A program made the translations under genes and the position numbers. Positions 1 through 5,583 of a stretch of DNA of 5,583 bases are shown here, piece by piece. Within the stretch, counting starts at the first letter, position 1, and the number at the start of each line of letters is the position of its first letter. The stretch covers positions 1-5,583 of the forward strand of contig JAISMQ010000175.1 of the NCBI GenBank assembly GCA_031276685.1, in the 5' to 3' direction. The stretch comes from Treponema sp. GTDB taxonomy: Bacteria > Spirochaetota > Spirochaetia > Treponematales > Breznakiellaceae. Below the pieces are notes generated by a model. It saw nothing but the letters and a program-made list of their open reading frames with translations. It made no database searches and had not been told where the DNA came from.

Positions 1-1017
1 AACTCCATCACCTCGATTCTGGATACCTCCAAGATGGGCTACCAGTACATCGAAAACCTCAAAAACGCCCGCGAAGTTTTGATCCGGGAATACGAGGACA
101 CCGACGCGGCCAATCTGCCCGACGAGCGTTACCAGATCCGCCTGCGGTACTTTGACAACGCCCAGCTTATCGAGGAACGGAAAGCCTACGATGTGCAGGT
201 CAAGAGTTTTGAAACCGAAGTCCAGCACCTGTGGGATATTCTGGAGGTTCTCTACCAGGGCGCGAAAAAGCTCTTCAAGGTCAACGACTTTGAGGATCTC
301 GCCGGAAAGGTCAAGGACAAGATCCGCAAGGACAAGGAAAAAAGCGGGGAGCCCGCATACGAAAACATCGCCAAGACCTGGGACGAGATCTCCCTGGTCA
401 AGACGGCGGAGACCGAGGTGGAGCGGACCAACCGCACCTATATCTACGAAAAGGACAAGATCCGGCAGAAGTTCATTATCATGCGCAACCGCATGAAGCA
501 GATGTACGGCTACCAGTACCCCGTGGAGCGGCGGGTGATGGAAGACCGCCTTGCCTTCCTGGAACGGGAGTACTTTAAATTTGAGTACAGCATCAACCCC
601 TACCACCTGAACCCCGGCCTTCTCCTTGACGTGGATATCACCTCTATCAAGCGGAAAAAGGCCACGCTGGACGCAATGGCGAACGTTCTGAACGAATTCC
701 TGCACGGCGTGTCCAAGGGCTTCGCGGACGCGGCCTTCGCCTCCTTTAGCCGGCGGCGATCCACGGTACGGGAAGATATCAGCCAGTCCTTCGGCGGCGA
801 CGCAAGCGAAAAGCCCCCGGCGCAGGAATCCTCCCCGGCTTCCGCCTACCTGGATCTGATCAACGCCGACAGCCCCGTCAGCACGGAAGCCGGCGCCCCC
901 AGGGCCCTTCCCCCGGCCAAAGCCAAAGCCGGCGTAGTTGACGCCAAGCCTGCGGCCAAAAAAAGCGGCAGCAGAAAACCCGCCAAGGCCAAGGATGACG
1001 GGCTTAAAGAAATCTAA
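1..1017 (+). CDS. cfpA: Cytoplasmic filament protein CfpA, C-terminal half (5' partial)
   Basis: The reading frame is open from the first base of the window, so the ATG at 34 is internal and the true start lies upstream. About 338 residues are visible, against roughly 680 for the treponemal proteins I remember. The visible part is charged and mostly helical, as expected of a filament protein, with no membrane segment. It contains blocks I associate with CfpA, such as MYGYQYPVERR, NEFLHGVSKGFADAAF and SFSRRRSTVRE. CfpA builds the ribbon of cytoplasmic filaments that runs along the treponeme cell under the flagella; loss in T. denticola disturbs cell division and nucleoid separation. From about base 790 the protein changes to a low-complexity tail rich in Ala, Lys and Pro, ending KAKDDGLKEI. 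That tail looks disordered and could vary between species. Family identity rests on remembered sequence and on synteny with ppdK, and is likely but not searched. Confidence 0.8.
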   Translation, partial: NSITSILDTSKMGYQYIENLKNAREVLIREYEDTDAANLPDERYQIRLRYFDNAQLIEERKAYDVQVKSFETEVQHLWDILEVLYQGAKKLFKVNDFEDLAGKVKDKIRKDKEKSGEPAYENIAKTWDEISLVKTAETEVERTNRTYIYEKDKIRQKFIIMRNRMKQMYGYQYPVERRVMEDRLAFLEREYFKFEYSINPYHLNPGLLLDVDITSIKRKKATLDAMANVLNEFLHGVSKGFADAAFASFSRRRSTVREDISQSFGGDASEKPPAQESSPASAYLDLINADSPVSTEAGAPRALPPAKAKAGVVDAKPAAKKSGSRKPAKAKDDGLKEI

Positions 1018-1028
1018 CCCGTCTATCG

Positions 1029-1060
1029 AAAACGCCCCCGGTCCTGGGGGCGTTTTTTCT
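1029..1060 (+). terminator. Intrinsic terminator after cfpA
   Basis: An 11-bp perfect stem (1029-1039, AAAACGCCCCC, with 1046-1056, GGGGGCGTTTT) encloses a six-base loop, GGTCCT. The 3' arm runs into six T residues at 1053-1058. It begins 11 bases after the cfpA stop codon. The GC-rich core followed by a T-tract is the classical Rho-independent form and implies that most cfpA transcripts end here, so the next two genes need their own promoter. Confidence 0.93.
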
Positions 1061-1130
1061 AACATTTTGCCGCGTTGCGTGCCGGGGCCGGGAAATACGG
1101 GTTGTGCCGGGTTTTTAGTACGGCAGGGAT
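1061..1130 (+). promoter_or_regulatory. Probable promoter region of the two-gene unit
   Basis: This 70-base stretch lies between the cfpA terminator and the ribosome binding site of the next gene, so it is the natural place for a promoter. Possible -35-like hexamers are TTGCGT (1075-1080) and TTGTGC (1102-1107), but neither has a convincing TATAAT-like partner at 16-18 bases. I therefore assign the region by position and do not name exact boxes. It contains one copy of the 10-base word TTAGTACGGC (1115-1124), which recurs after the last gene of the unit. Confidence 0.35.
1115..1124 (+). repeat. 10-base direct repeat TTAGTACGGC, copy 1
   Basis: Identical to the word at 4873-4882. This copy lies just before the ribosome binding site of the two-gene unit, and the other lies four bases after its last stop codon. 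Function unknown. Confidence 0.4.
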
Positions 1131-1136
1131 AAGGAG
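1131..1136 (+). promoter_or_regulatory. Ribosome binding site deciding the start at 1145
   Basis: AAGGAG is a near-perfect Shine-Dalgarno core. It stands eight bases before the ATG at 1145. A closer ATG at 1138 is only one base away from it and in a different frame, and the GTG at 1140 is three bases away, also in another frame. Spacing therefore selects 1145. Confidence 0.8.
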
Positions 1137-1144
1137 AATGTGCG

Positions 1145-2137
1145 ATGGCAGAACTGGCGAACCTTGAAGCGCTTTCCACGCGGTCCGGTTTTAATGCCGC
1201 AGTCCGGCATATCAAGAAAACCCTTGGCATTGTTGACCAGTTGGGCGACAAGGCGAATCTGGGGGATACGCTGTACGAAATGGCGGACGGCGAGCTGGCC
1301 GGGGAACGGGCGGCCCTGCTGCTGCGGATGCTTCTGGTGGACAGGCTGGGCTACAAAACCCTGTCGGTCAACCTGGCCTCCGTCCCGCAGGACCTTTCCG
1401 CGCTTCCGCAGGAATTCGCCCGCTGGAAGGGGGTGGACCTGGTGGTTTCCTACCGGCATCCCGATCTGGGGCTGCTCATAGCCAACCCCAAGTCCGCGGA
1501 AGAGCTGGCGGGTTTCGGGCTTTTGCGCAAGCGGGAGCTGCTGGTGATCTACGCGGGAAAAGGCTCCGCCCCAGCCGATGGCGACTGCCAAAAGGCTGCG
1601 GAACTGGCGGCGGTTCTTTTCCAGGGCGGGACGGCCGAGGTTCCCGAATCCCTGCTCCGGGGGGGCTTTGCGGCAAAAAAGGCCCCCGCGCCTGCGGCGG
1701 CTCCGGTAAAACCGAAAAGCCGGAAGGCCGGGAAGGCCCCCGCGCCCGGCGCGCCTGCGGAAAGCCCCAGGGTTCCGCCGCCTGCCGCCGTTTCCACGGG
1801 AACGGCAAAAATGACCCCCATGTACTCCGTGGCGGTCACCAACGAACTGTTCCACAACGGAAACGTGGAAGCCTGGAAGCGGATCATCTCCAGCTACAAC
1901 GCCAAATACCCCGATCTGAAGGTGTACATTTACTACGAAGGCGAGCGGATACTGGACATCAACTCTTTGTTCAAATGGGGGAAGGTAAAACACGGCAGCG
2001 CCATACAGTTCGCCGTCGCCGGGGCGGAGATAAAAGACGTGGCCAAACTGCAGCGTTACCTTGCGCAGGGCGCCAGCAACCAGTTTGAAGCCTTTCTCCG
2101 TGGGCCGGTAAGCGGCGTAATGAAGCTGTTTGGATGA
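1145..2137 (+). CDS. Uncharacterised two-domain protein with HPr-like C-terminal domain
   Basis: A 330-residue soluble protein with no signal peptide or membrane segment. Residues 1-165 form an alpha/beta-looking region (for example the hydrophobic strands VDLVVSYR and ELLVIYAG) that I do not recognise. Residues about 174-222 are an Ala/Pro/Lys-rich, probably flexible linker. Residues about 227-310 resemble the PTS phosphocarrier HPr: beta strand, histidine (His237) followed by a helix, two strands, then SLFKWGKVKHGSAIQFAVAG, which parallels the SLFKLQTLGL and GTVVTISAEG blocks of E. coli HPr, and a final helix. His237 falls near the HPr active-site His15 and Ser274 on the regulatory Ser46, but the HTRPA signature is replaced by HNGNVEA and there are about six extra residues. 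The gene lies just upstream of the PPDK-family gene, probably in the same transcript, and the same order is remembered in T. pallidum. The HPr reading is my inference; it could be a structural, non-phosphorylated domain. Confidence 0.7.
   Translation: MAELANLEALSTRSGFNAAVRHIKKTLGIVDQLGDKANLGDTLYEMADGELAGERAALLLRMLLVDRLGYKTLSVNLASVPQDLSALPQEFARWKGVDLVVSYRHPDLGLLIANPKSAEELAGFGLLRKRELLVIYAGKGSAPADGDCQKAAELAAVLFQGGTAEVPESLLRGGFAAKKAPAPAAAPVKPKSRKAGKAPAPGAPAESPRVPPPAAVSTGTAKMTPMYSVAVTNELFHNGNVEAWKRIISSYNAKYPDLKVYIYYEGERILDINSLFKWGKVKHGSAIQFAVAGAEIKDVAKLQRYLAQGASNQFEAFLRGPVSGVMKLFG
1823..2074 (+). other. HPr-like domain (residues 227-310 of the middle protein)
   Basis: The order of secondary-structure-like blocks and the spacing around SLFK and the following glycine-containing strand match HPr. 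His237 is encoded at 1853-1855 and Ser274 at 1964-1966. The Arg17 and Pro18 that normally stabilise phospho-His15 in HPr have no clear counterpart. The alignment was made by eye from memory of E. coli HPr. Confidence 0.5.
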
Positions 2138-2140
2138 AGA

Positions 2141-2162
2141 ACCCCGCGCAGAGCAGCGGGGT
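2141..2162 (+). promoter_or_regulatory. Hairpin in the leader of the PPDK-family gene
   Basis: ACCCCGC (2141-2147) pairs perfectly over 7 bp with GCGGGGT (2156-2162) around an eight-base loop. No T-tract follows, so it is not a typical terminator. The GGGGT of the 3' arm (2158-2162) can instead pair with ACCCC at 2168-2172, so the two structures exclude each other. The hairpin starts four bases after the stop of the upstream gene and lies within the 62-base gap before the chosen ppdK start. It could tune translation or transcript stability. Confidence 0.45.
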
Positions 2163-2184
2163 ATCCGACCCCCCTTCGAATAAA

Positions 2185-2194
2185 AAGGACAGGA
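2185..2194 (+). promoter_or_regulatory. Ribosome binding site deciding the start at 2200
   Basis: Two purine cores, AAGGA (2185-2189) and AGGA (2191-2194), lie 10 and 5 bases before the ATG at 2200. The alternative in-frame ATG at 2134, which overlaps the previous stop codon, has no comparable site before it. Confidence 0.65.
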
Positions 2195-2199
2195 AAAAC

Positions 2200-4869
2200 A
2201 TGGATAGCAGAGTGCATTTTTTCAGCCAGAACGACCTTATCCCCGCCAGGATAGCCCCCGACCTTCTGGGTATCCGGGGGCGGCAGGCCAACGAATTCGC
2301 CGAAATGGGCTTTCCCATCCTGCCGGGCTTTATCTTTGATACGGAGATCGCCTCGGAACTGAACCCCGCCGCCATCCGGAAGGATCTGGCGGCCCTGCTG
2401 GAAAAATTCGCCGGCATCGTGGGCAAGAAGTACGGGGACAAAGAAAACCCCATGCTCCTCAAGATCGTTATCTCGTCCAACCTGGCCATTACCACGTTCC
2501 CCACCCTGCATAACTTCGGCCTGGCAAAGCCGGTCATCGACGGCTTTGCCGCATGGGTGGGGAAGGACTTCGCCATCCACGAGCTTCTCTTCCTGATCCG
2601 GGGCATGCTGAAACTTGAACGGCGGATCAAGGAGATGGAGGGGAATACCGCCGGACGGGACGAGATAAACTCCCGGCTCGCCGTCCTGGACAGGACCCTG
2701 GGCCTGCGGGGCCCGTCCAACGAACTCGGCGGGAAGGAGGGCCCCCTCCCCATCGATAAAAGCGCGGCGGAGTACATGGACCTTTACGCCGGGTCTTTCC
2801 CCGCAGGTTTCTTTGAAAGCGCCGAAGACCAGTTGCAGTTAGCCCTGGGAGAGATCTCCCGCATGCTCAGGATGGACAGCCAGAACGACAACGATACGGC
2901 CCTGCTGGTCGCCCCCATGGTCTACGGGAACTACGGCAAGGATTCGTTTTCCGGCGATTTTTTTAGCCGCGACGTTGTTACCGGGGAAAAGAAACTACAG
3001 GGCAGGTTTTTCCAGGGGAAGTTCAACGAAATCGGTACCGCCGGCCAGGACATCGGCGGGCTCGATCCCGCCTACCTGGAGGAACTGCGGAGGATCGCCT
3101 GGGCACTGGAAGACAAATTCCGGGACATCCGCTTTATCCGCTTTACCGTGGAAAACGGGAAGCTCTGGCTTATCGAACAGCGCCCGGTCGAACAAAAATC
3201 CGCCCAGGCGGATATCAAGCTGCTGCTGGACCTTGAGGCCAGGAAGGTAGTCGATACGGCCTACATGGTAAAGGCCGTCGATCCCCTGCGGCTTAACGAG
3301 ATCCTCCACCCCCTTATCGATCCTTCCAGCGTCAAGGGCCTTAAAGCCTGGAAAGGGGGCATCGCCGGGGCCCCCGGCGCGGCCATCGGCCAGGTCTTTT
3401 TTAGCACCGGCGCCCTGCTGGAAGCCCAAAAAAACGCCCTGCAAAACGGCCGGGACACCCGCTTTATCCTGGTGCTGGTTTCGTCCTTCGCGGAGGACGT
3501 AAAGGCCATCGAGGTAAGCGCCGGGGTTCTTACCGCCGAGGGGGGCTATTCCGCCCACGCCTCGGTGGTGGCCCGGCAGTACGGCAAAGTGTCCCTCGTG
3601 GCCCCGGAGCTTAGGATCAGCGGGAAAAAGGCCGTCCTGGGGGGCATCGCGTTTTCCGAAGGGGATTACCTTACCGTCAACGTGCCCTTTTACGGGGAAT
3701 CCACCGTGTACCAGGGTACGGCGGCGCTGATTGAGCCGGACCCTGCGGAATCGGGGCTGCTGGACTTTATCGGCGCGGCCAAGGGCTTCCTAAAAAATTT
3801 CCGGGTCCTGGCGAACGCGGAAACCCCCCGGGACGCGGCCCTTGCCCTGTCCTTCGGGGCCGACGGTATCGGGCTGTGCCGGACCGAACACATGTTCTTC
3901 AAGGAGGAGCGGATCAACGTGTTCCGGGAGATGCTTCTTTCGGACAACGAAAAGGATCGGGCCAGGGCCCTGGGCAAGCTCCTGGTCATGCAGCGGGAAG
4001 ATTTTTACGGCATCTTCAAAGTCATGGCCGGAAAAGAAGTGACGATCCGGCTTCTGGATTCGCCCCTCCACGAGTTTATGCCCCACAACGACGCGGAGCT
4101 GGCCCTGTACCTTGAGTACGCCGGCAAGGGGAAAAAGACAAAGCCCTCCCGGGCGGAGATCGTGGCCCGGATCGACGCCCTCCACGAGTTCAACCCCATG
4201 CTGGGCCACCGGGGCTGCCGCATCGCCGTGTCCTACCCGGAGATCTACGCCATGCAGATACGGGCCATCTTCGAGGCCGCCTACAAACTGCAATCCGAAA
4301 AAACGGAGGTGCGGCCGGAGATCATGGTGCCCGTCGTAATGAACGCATCAGAACTAAAACTTATCGCCTACGGCAAGAAGATCGAAGGCGCCAGTTACCT
4401 GGGCATTGTGGATATCGAGGAGAATCTGCGGACGGAGAAAAAAGCGCCGCCGCTGGGCTACACCATCGGTACCATGGTGGAGCTTCCCGCCGCCTCCCTG
4501 GGGGCCGGCGAGATCGCCCGCTACGCCGGGTTTTTCAGCTTCGGCACCAACGACCTTACCCAGACCACGCTGGGGATCTCCCGCGACGACTTTACCGCCT
4601 TTATGGCCGACTACACCCGCTTTGATCTTATCATGGGGAACCCCTTTAGCACGCTGGACCCCCGCGTAAAGGACATTATCGCCCTGGCGGTGGAGCGGGG
4701 CCGGATCACCCGGCCGGACCTGGTCTGCGGCCTCTGCGGCGAGCATGGCGCCAATCCGGAGAACGTGCGGTTCTGCATGGACGCGGGGCTGGACTACGTG
4801 TCCTGTTCCCCCTATTCGGTCCCCATCGCCCTTCTGGCGGTGGCCCAGGAGGAGATCGCCCGCGCCTGA
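2200..4869 (+). CDS. ppdK: Pyruvate phosphate dikinase-family protein with eroded ATP-grasp domain
   Basis: An 889-residue cytosolic protein, close to the usual 870-880. PPDK interconverts PEP, AMP and PPi with pyruvate, ATP and Pi through a swivelling phospho-histidine domain. Domains: ATP-grasp-like about 1-340; phospho-histidine about 385-510 with catalytic His453 in GGYSAHASVVAR; PEP/pyruvate barrel about 530-889. The barrel keeps Arg561 (GLCRTEHMFF), Arg617 (TIRLLD), Glu761 (TMVELP), Asn784-Asp785 (FGTNDLTQ) and Cys846 (CGLCGEHG). The N-terminal domain is unlike active PPDK: GGKG reads GIRG (25-27), the VRSGA block reads VISSN (90-94), the FRSW...RAIVYRR block is missing, and YGEYL..AQGEDVVAG..RTP is replaced around 267-290. 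The start at 2200 is preferred over the ATG at 2134 because it has a ribosome site and places the LLGxxG motif where the family has it; the 22 extra residues would be low-complexity. It may be a working half-enzyme using PEP, or a divergent PPDK. Residue comparison is with Clostridium symbiosum PPDK from memory. Confidence 0.9.
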   Translation: MDSRVHFFSQNDLIPARIAPDLLGIRGRQANEFAEMGFPILPGFIFDTEIASELNPAAIRKDLAALLEKFAGIVGKKYGDKENPMLLKIVISSNLAITTFPTLHNFGLAKPVIDGFAAWVGKDFAIHELLFLIRGMLKLERRIKEMEGNTAGRDEINSRLAVLDRTLGLRGPSNELGGKEGPLPIDKSAAEYMDLYAGSFPAGFFESAEDQLQLALGEISRMLRMDSQNDNDTALLVAPMVYGNYGKDSFSGDFFSRDVVTGEKKLQGRFFQGKFNEIGTAGQDIGGLDPAYLEELRRIAWALEDKFRDIRFIRFTVENGKLWLIEQRPVEQKSAQADIKLLLDLEARKVVDTAYMVKAVDPLRLNEILHPLIDPSSVKGLKAWKGGIAGAPGAAIGQVFFSTGALLEAQKNALQNGRDTRFILVLVSSFAEDVKAIEVSAGVLTAEGGYSAHASVVARQYGKVSLVAPELRISGKKAVLGGIAFSEGDYLTVNVPFYGESTVYQGTAALIEPDPAESGLLDFIGAAKGFLKNFRVLANAETPRDAALALSFGADGIGLCRTEHMFFKEERINVFREMLLSDNEKDRARALGKLLVMQREDFYGIFKVMAGKEVTIRLLDSPLHEFMPHNDAELALYLEYAGKGKKTKPSRAEIVARIDALHEFNPMLGHRGCRIAVSYPEIYAMQIRAIFEAAYKLQSEKTEVRPEIMVPVVMNASELKLIAYGKKIEGASYLGIVDIEENLRTEKKAPPLGYTIGTMVELPAASLGAGEIARYAGFFSFGTNDLTQTTLGISRDDFTAFMADYTRFDLIMGNPFSTLDPRVKDIIALAVERGRITRPDLVCGLCGEHGANPENVRFCMDAGLDYVSCSPYSVPIALLAVAQEEIARA

Positions 4870-4872
4870 CGC

Positions 4873-4882
4873 TTAGTACGGC
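4873..4882 (+). repeat. 10-base direct repeat TTAGTACGGC, copy 2
   Basis: Second copy of the word at 1115-1124, in the same orientation, in the gap between the convergent genes. It partly overlaps a small imperfect hairpin, ACGG-CTTG-CCGT (4878-4889). Confidence 0.4.
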
Positions 4883-4952
4883 TTGCCGTGTACCCCTTGT
4901 ACCCCCGGAGTAATGAAAAATAACGCCGGACTCGGTACGCAGTGCCATCCCC

Positions 4953-5583
4953 TTAAGCAGGCTGTGAGAGGCTTAATTCCGCCCGATCTTCCCCAAAGGA
5001 CACCGAACACCTAAGATACGGGCCCTGCCGTACCAGGGTGACTGTCCCGCCGCCGCAGCTTACCGCCGGTTCGGCCGTTCCGTCCCGCACCAGGAACCAA
5101 TAGTCAAACCGTTCTCCGGGAATACCCGCGAGCGAAAGGGTCAGGGCGCTGGCCTTCCATGCCAGATCGCGCACGCTAACGTTGTCCATGCTTATGTGCC
5201 GGGAGGATCCGATCAATTCCAGCGGCCTTTTGACGGGGCTCAGGGCGATAACCCGGCTGCCGAAGGCTACGGGCGCGGGGGGGCGCAGGGATTTTTCTAC
5301 CGGGCCCAGGGGTTTCTGTTCCCAAAAGTCAAAGGCTTCGTAGGTAAGGGCGGGGTCCAGCCCCAGGTTTTCAAGGGGGATAGCGTACCCGTGTTCCATG
5401 GCCGAGGGCCGCAGGATCTGTACCACCGCCCAGGTCCGGTCCCCCAGGCGGAAGTGGGTTACCCAGAGGCGGCCCGGCGCCAGCGCGGGGAGTTTGTCGT
5501 GAAAACCGTCCATATTTTTGTAGTAGTTCATGGGTGAATCGAGGCTGAGGGGGCCGGTTTCCGCGCTTACGGCTCCGGTGGGG
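4953..5583 (-). CDS. Probable glycoside hydrolase, C-terminal part (5' partial)
   Basis: The minus-strand frame is open to the edge of the window; the ATG at 5531 is only an internal methionine (the preceding residues read LSLDSP), so the start lies outside. About 209 residues are visible. They look like the end of a carbohydrate-active enzyme: the last part of a catalytic barrel or the junction, then a C-terminal beta-sandwich. Typical features are ALTYEAFDFWEQKPLGPV, which parallels the 'YxVYDFWxxxxLG' segment of alpha-galactosidase-like and related enzymes, and IGSSRHISMDNVSVRDLAW, like the 'GTSRHLTQG..' segment before the closing strands. No catalytic residues lie in this part, so substrate and GH family cannot be set. 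It is convergent with the PPDK-family gene, 83 bases apart stop to stop, and so is in a separate transcript. A saccharide-degrading role would fit a gut-dwelling spirochaete, but this is inference. Confidence 0.6.
   Translation of the reverse strand, partial: PTGAVSAETGPLSLDSPMNYYKNMDGFHDKLPALAPGRLWVTHFRLGDRTWAVVQILRPSAMEHGYAIPLENLGLDPALTYEAFDFWEQKPLGPVEKSLRPPAPVAFGSRVIALSPVKRPLELIGSSRHISMDNVSVRDLAWKASALTLSLAGIPGERFDYWFLVRDGTAEPAVSCGGGTVTLVRQGPYLRCSVSFGEDRAELSLSQPA

Noticed and set aside
1115..1993. A 292-codon open frame on the minus strand opposite the middle gene.
   Set aside because: It is a mirror of the GC-rich plus-strand gene, is rich in Gly/Arg/Pro, has no recognisable motif, and the plus-strand frame has a strong ribosome site and coherent domains.
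2134..2199. ATG at 2134 overlapping the stop of the upstream gene (ATGA) as the start of the PPDK-family protein.
   Set aside because: It would give translational coupling, but there is no ribosome site, the added 22 residues are low-complexity and absent from the family, and the ATG at 2200 has good purine cores. It remains possible as a secondary start.
1971..2777. A 268-codon minus-strand open frame across the gene 2/gene 3 junction.
   Set aside because: Serine/arginine-rich shadow composition, spans two plus-strand genes and the hairpin leader, and no family features are seen.
2995..3558. A minus-strand open frame opposite the phospho-histidine region of the PPDK-family gene.
   Set aside because: Codon-aligned shadow of a clearly conserved plus-strand protein.
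4870..4952. Possible bidirectional terminator between the convergent genes.
   Set aside because: Only short imperfect hairpins (such as ACGG-CTTG-CCGT at 4878-4889 and GTAC-CCCTT-GTAC nearby) are present, with no T-tract on the plus strand. The A-run at 4916-4920 could serve the minus strand, but the pairing before it is too weak to call.
5196..5537. Plus-strand open frame opposite the glycoside hydrolase fragment.
   Set aside because: Gly/Gln-rich shadow without motifs; the minus-strand frame has a coherent enzyme-like sequence and runs off the window.
1..5583. Search for CRISPR arrays, tRNA or rRNA genes, insertion sequences and phage genes.
   Set aside because: No regularly spaced repeats, no tRNA-like or rRNA-like stretches, and no transposase, integrase or inverted terminal repeats were seen.

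Overview
The window looks like chromosome from a treponeme-type spirochaete with fairly high GC (about 60% by eye, not counted). The main evidence is the first gene. Its product matches, from memory, the C-terminal half of the treponemal cytoplasmic filament protein CfpA, which is essentially known only from this group. The order cfpA, uncharacterised protein, pyruvate phosphate dikinase is also the order I remember from Treponema pallidum (TP0748, TP0747, TP0746), so this appears to be a conserved core block and not a recent island.

Layout. (1) 1-1017, + strand: 3' part of cfpA, ending in an Ala/Lys/Pro-rich tail and followed by a textbook intrinsic terminator at 1029-1060. (2) 1145-2137, + strand: a two-domain protein with an unrecognised N-terminal region, an Ala/Pro/Lys-rich linker, and a C-terminal domain that I read as resembling the HPr phosphocarrier fold. 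(3) 2200-4869, + strand: a PPDK-family protein of 889 residues. Its phospho-histidine and PEP/pyruvate domains keep all the main catalytic residues, but its N-terminal ATP-grasp domain has lost most of the residues that define the ATP site. The 62-base leader between genes 2 and 3 can form two mutually exclusive hairpins. (4) 4953-5583, - strand, convergent: the C-terminal part of a probable glycoside hydrolase, with its 5' part beyond the window.

How they may work together. Genes 2 and 3 probably form one transcription unit. PPDK is a structural relative of PTS Enzyme I, whose partner is HPr. A PPDK with an eroded ATP half next to an HPr-like domain suggests a PEP-driven phosphorelay (PEP to histidine of the PPDK-like protein to the HPr-like protein) in place of, or besides, the classical ATP/Pi reaction. 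This is an inference from sequence; the domain alignment was made from memory and no search was run. The glycoside hydrolase is on the opposite strand and is probably unrelated in regulation.
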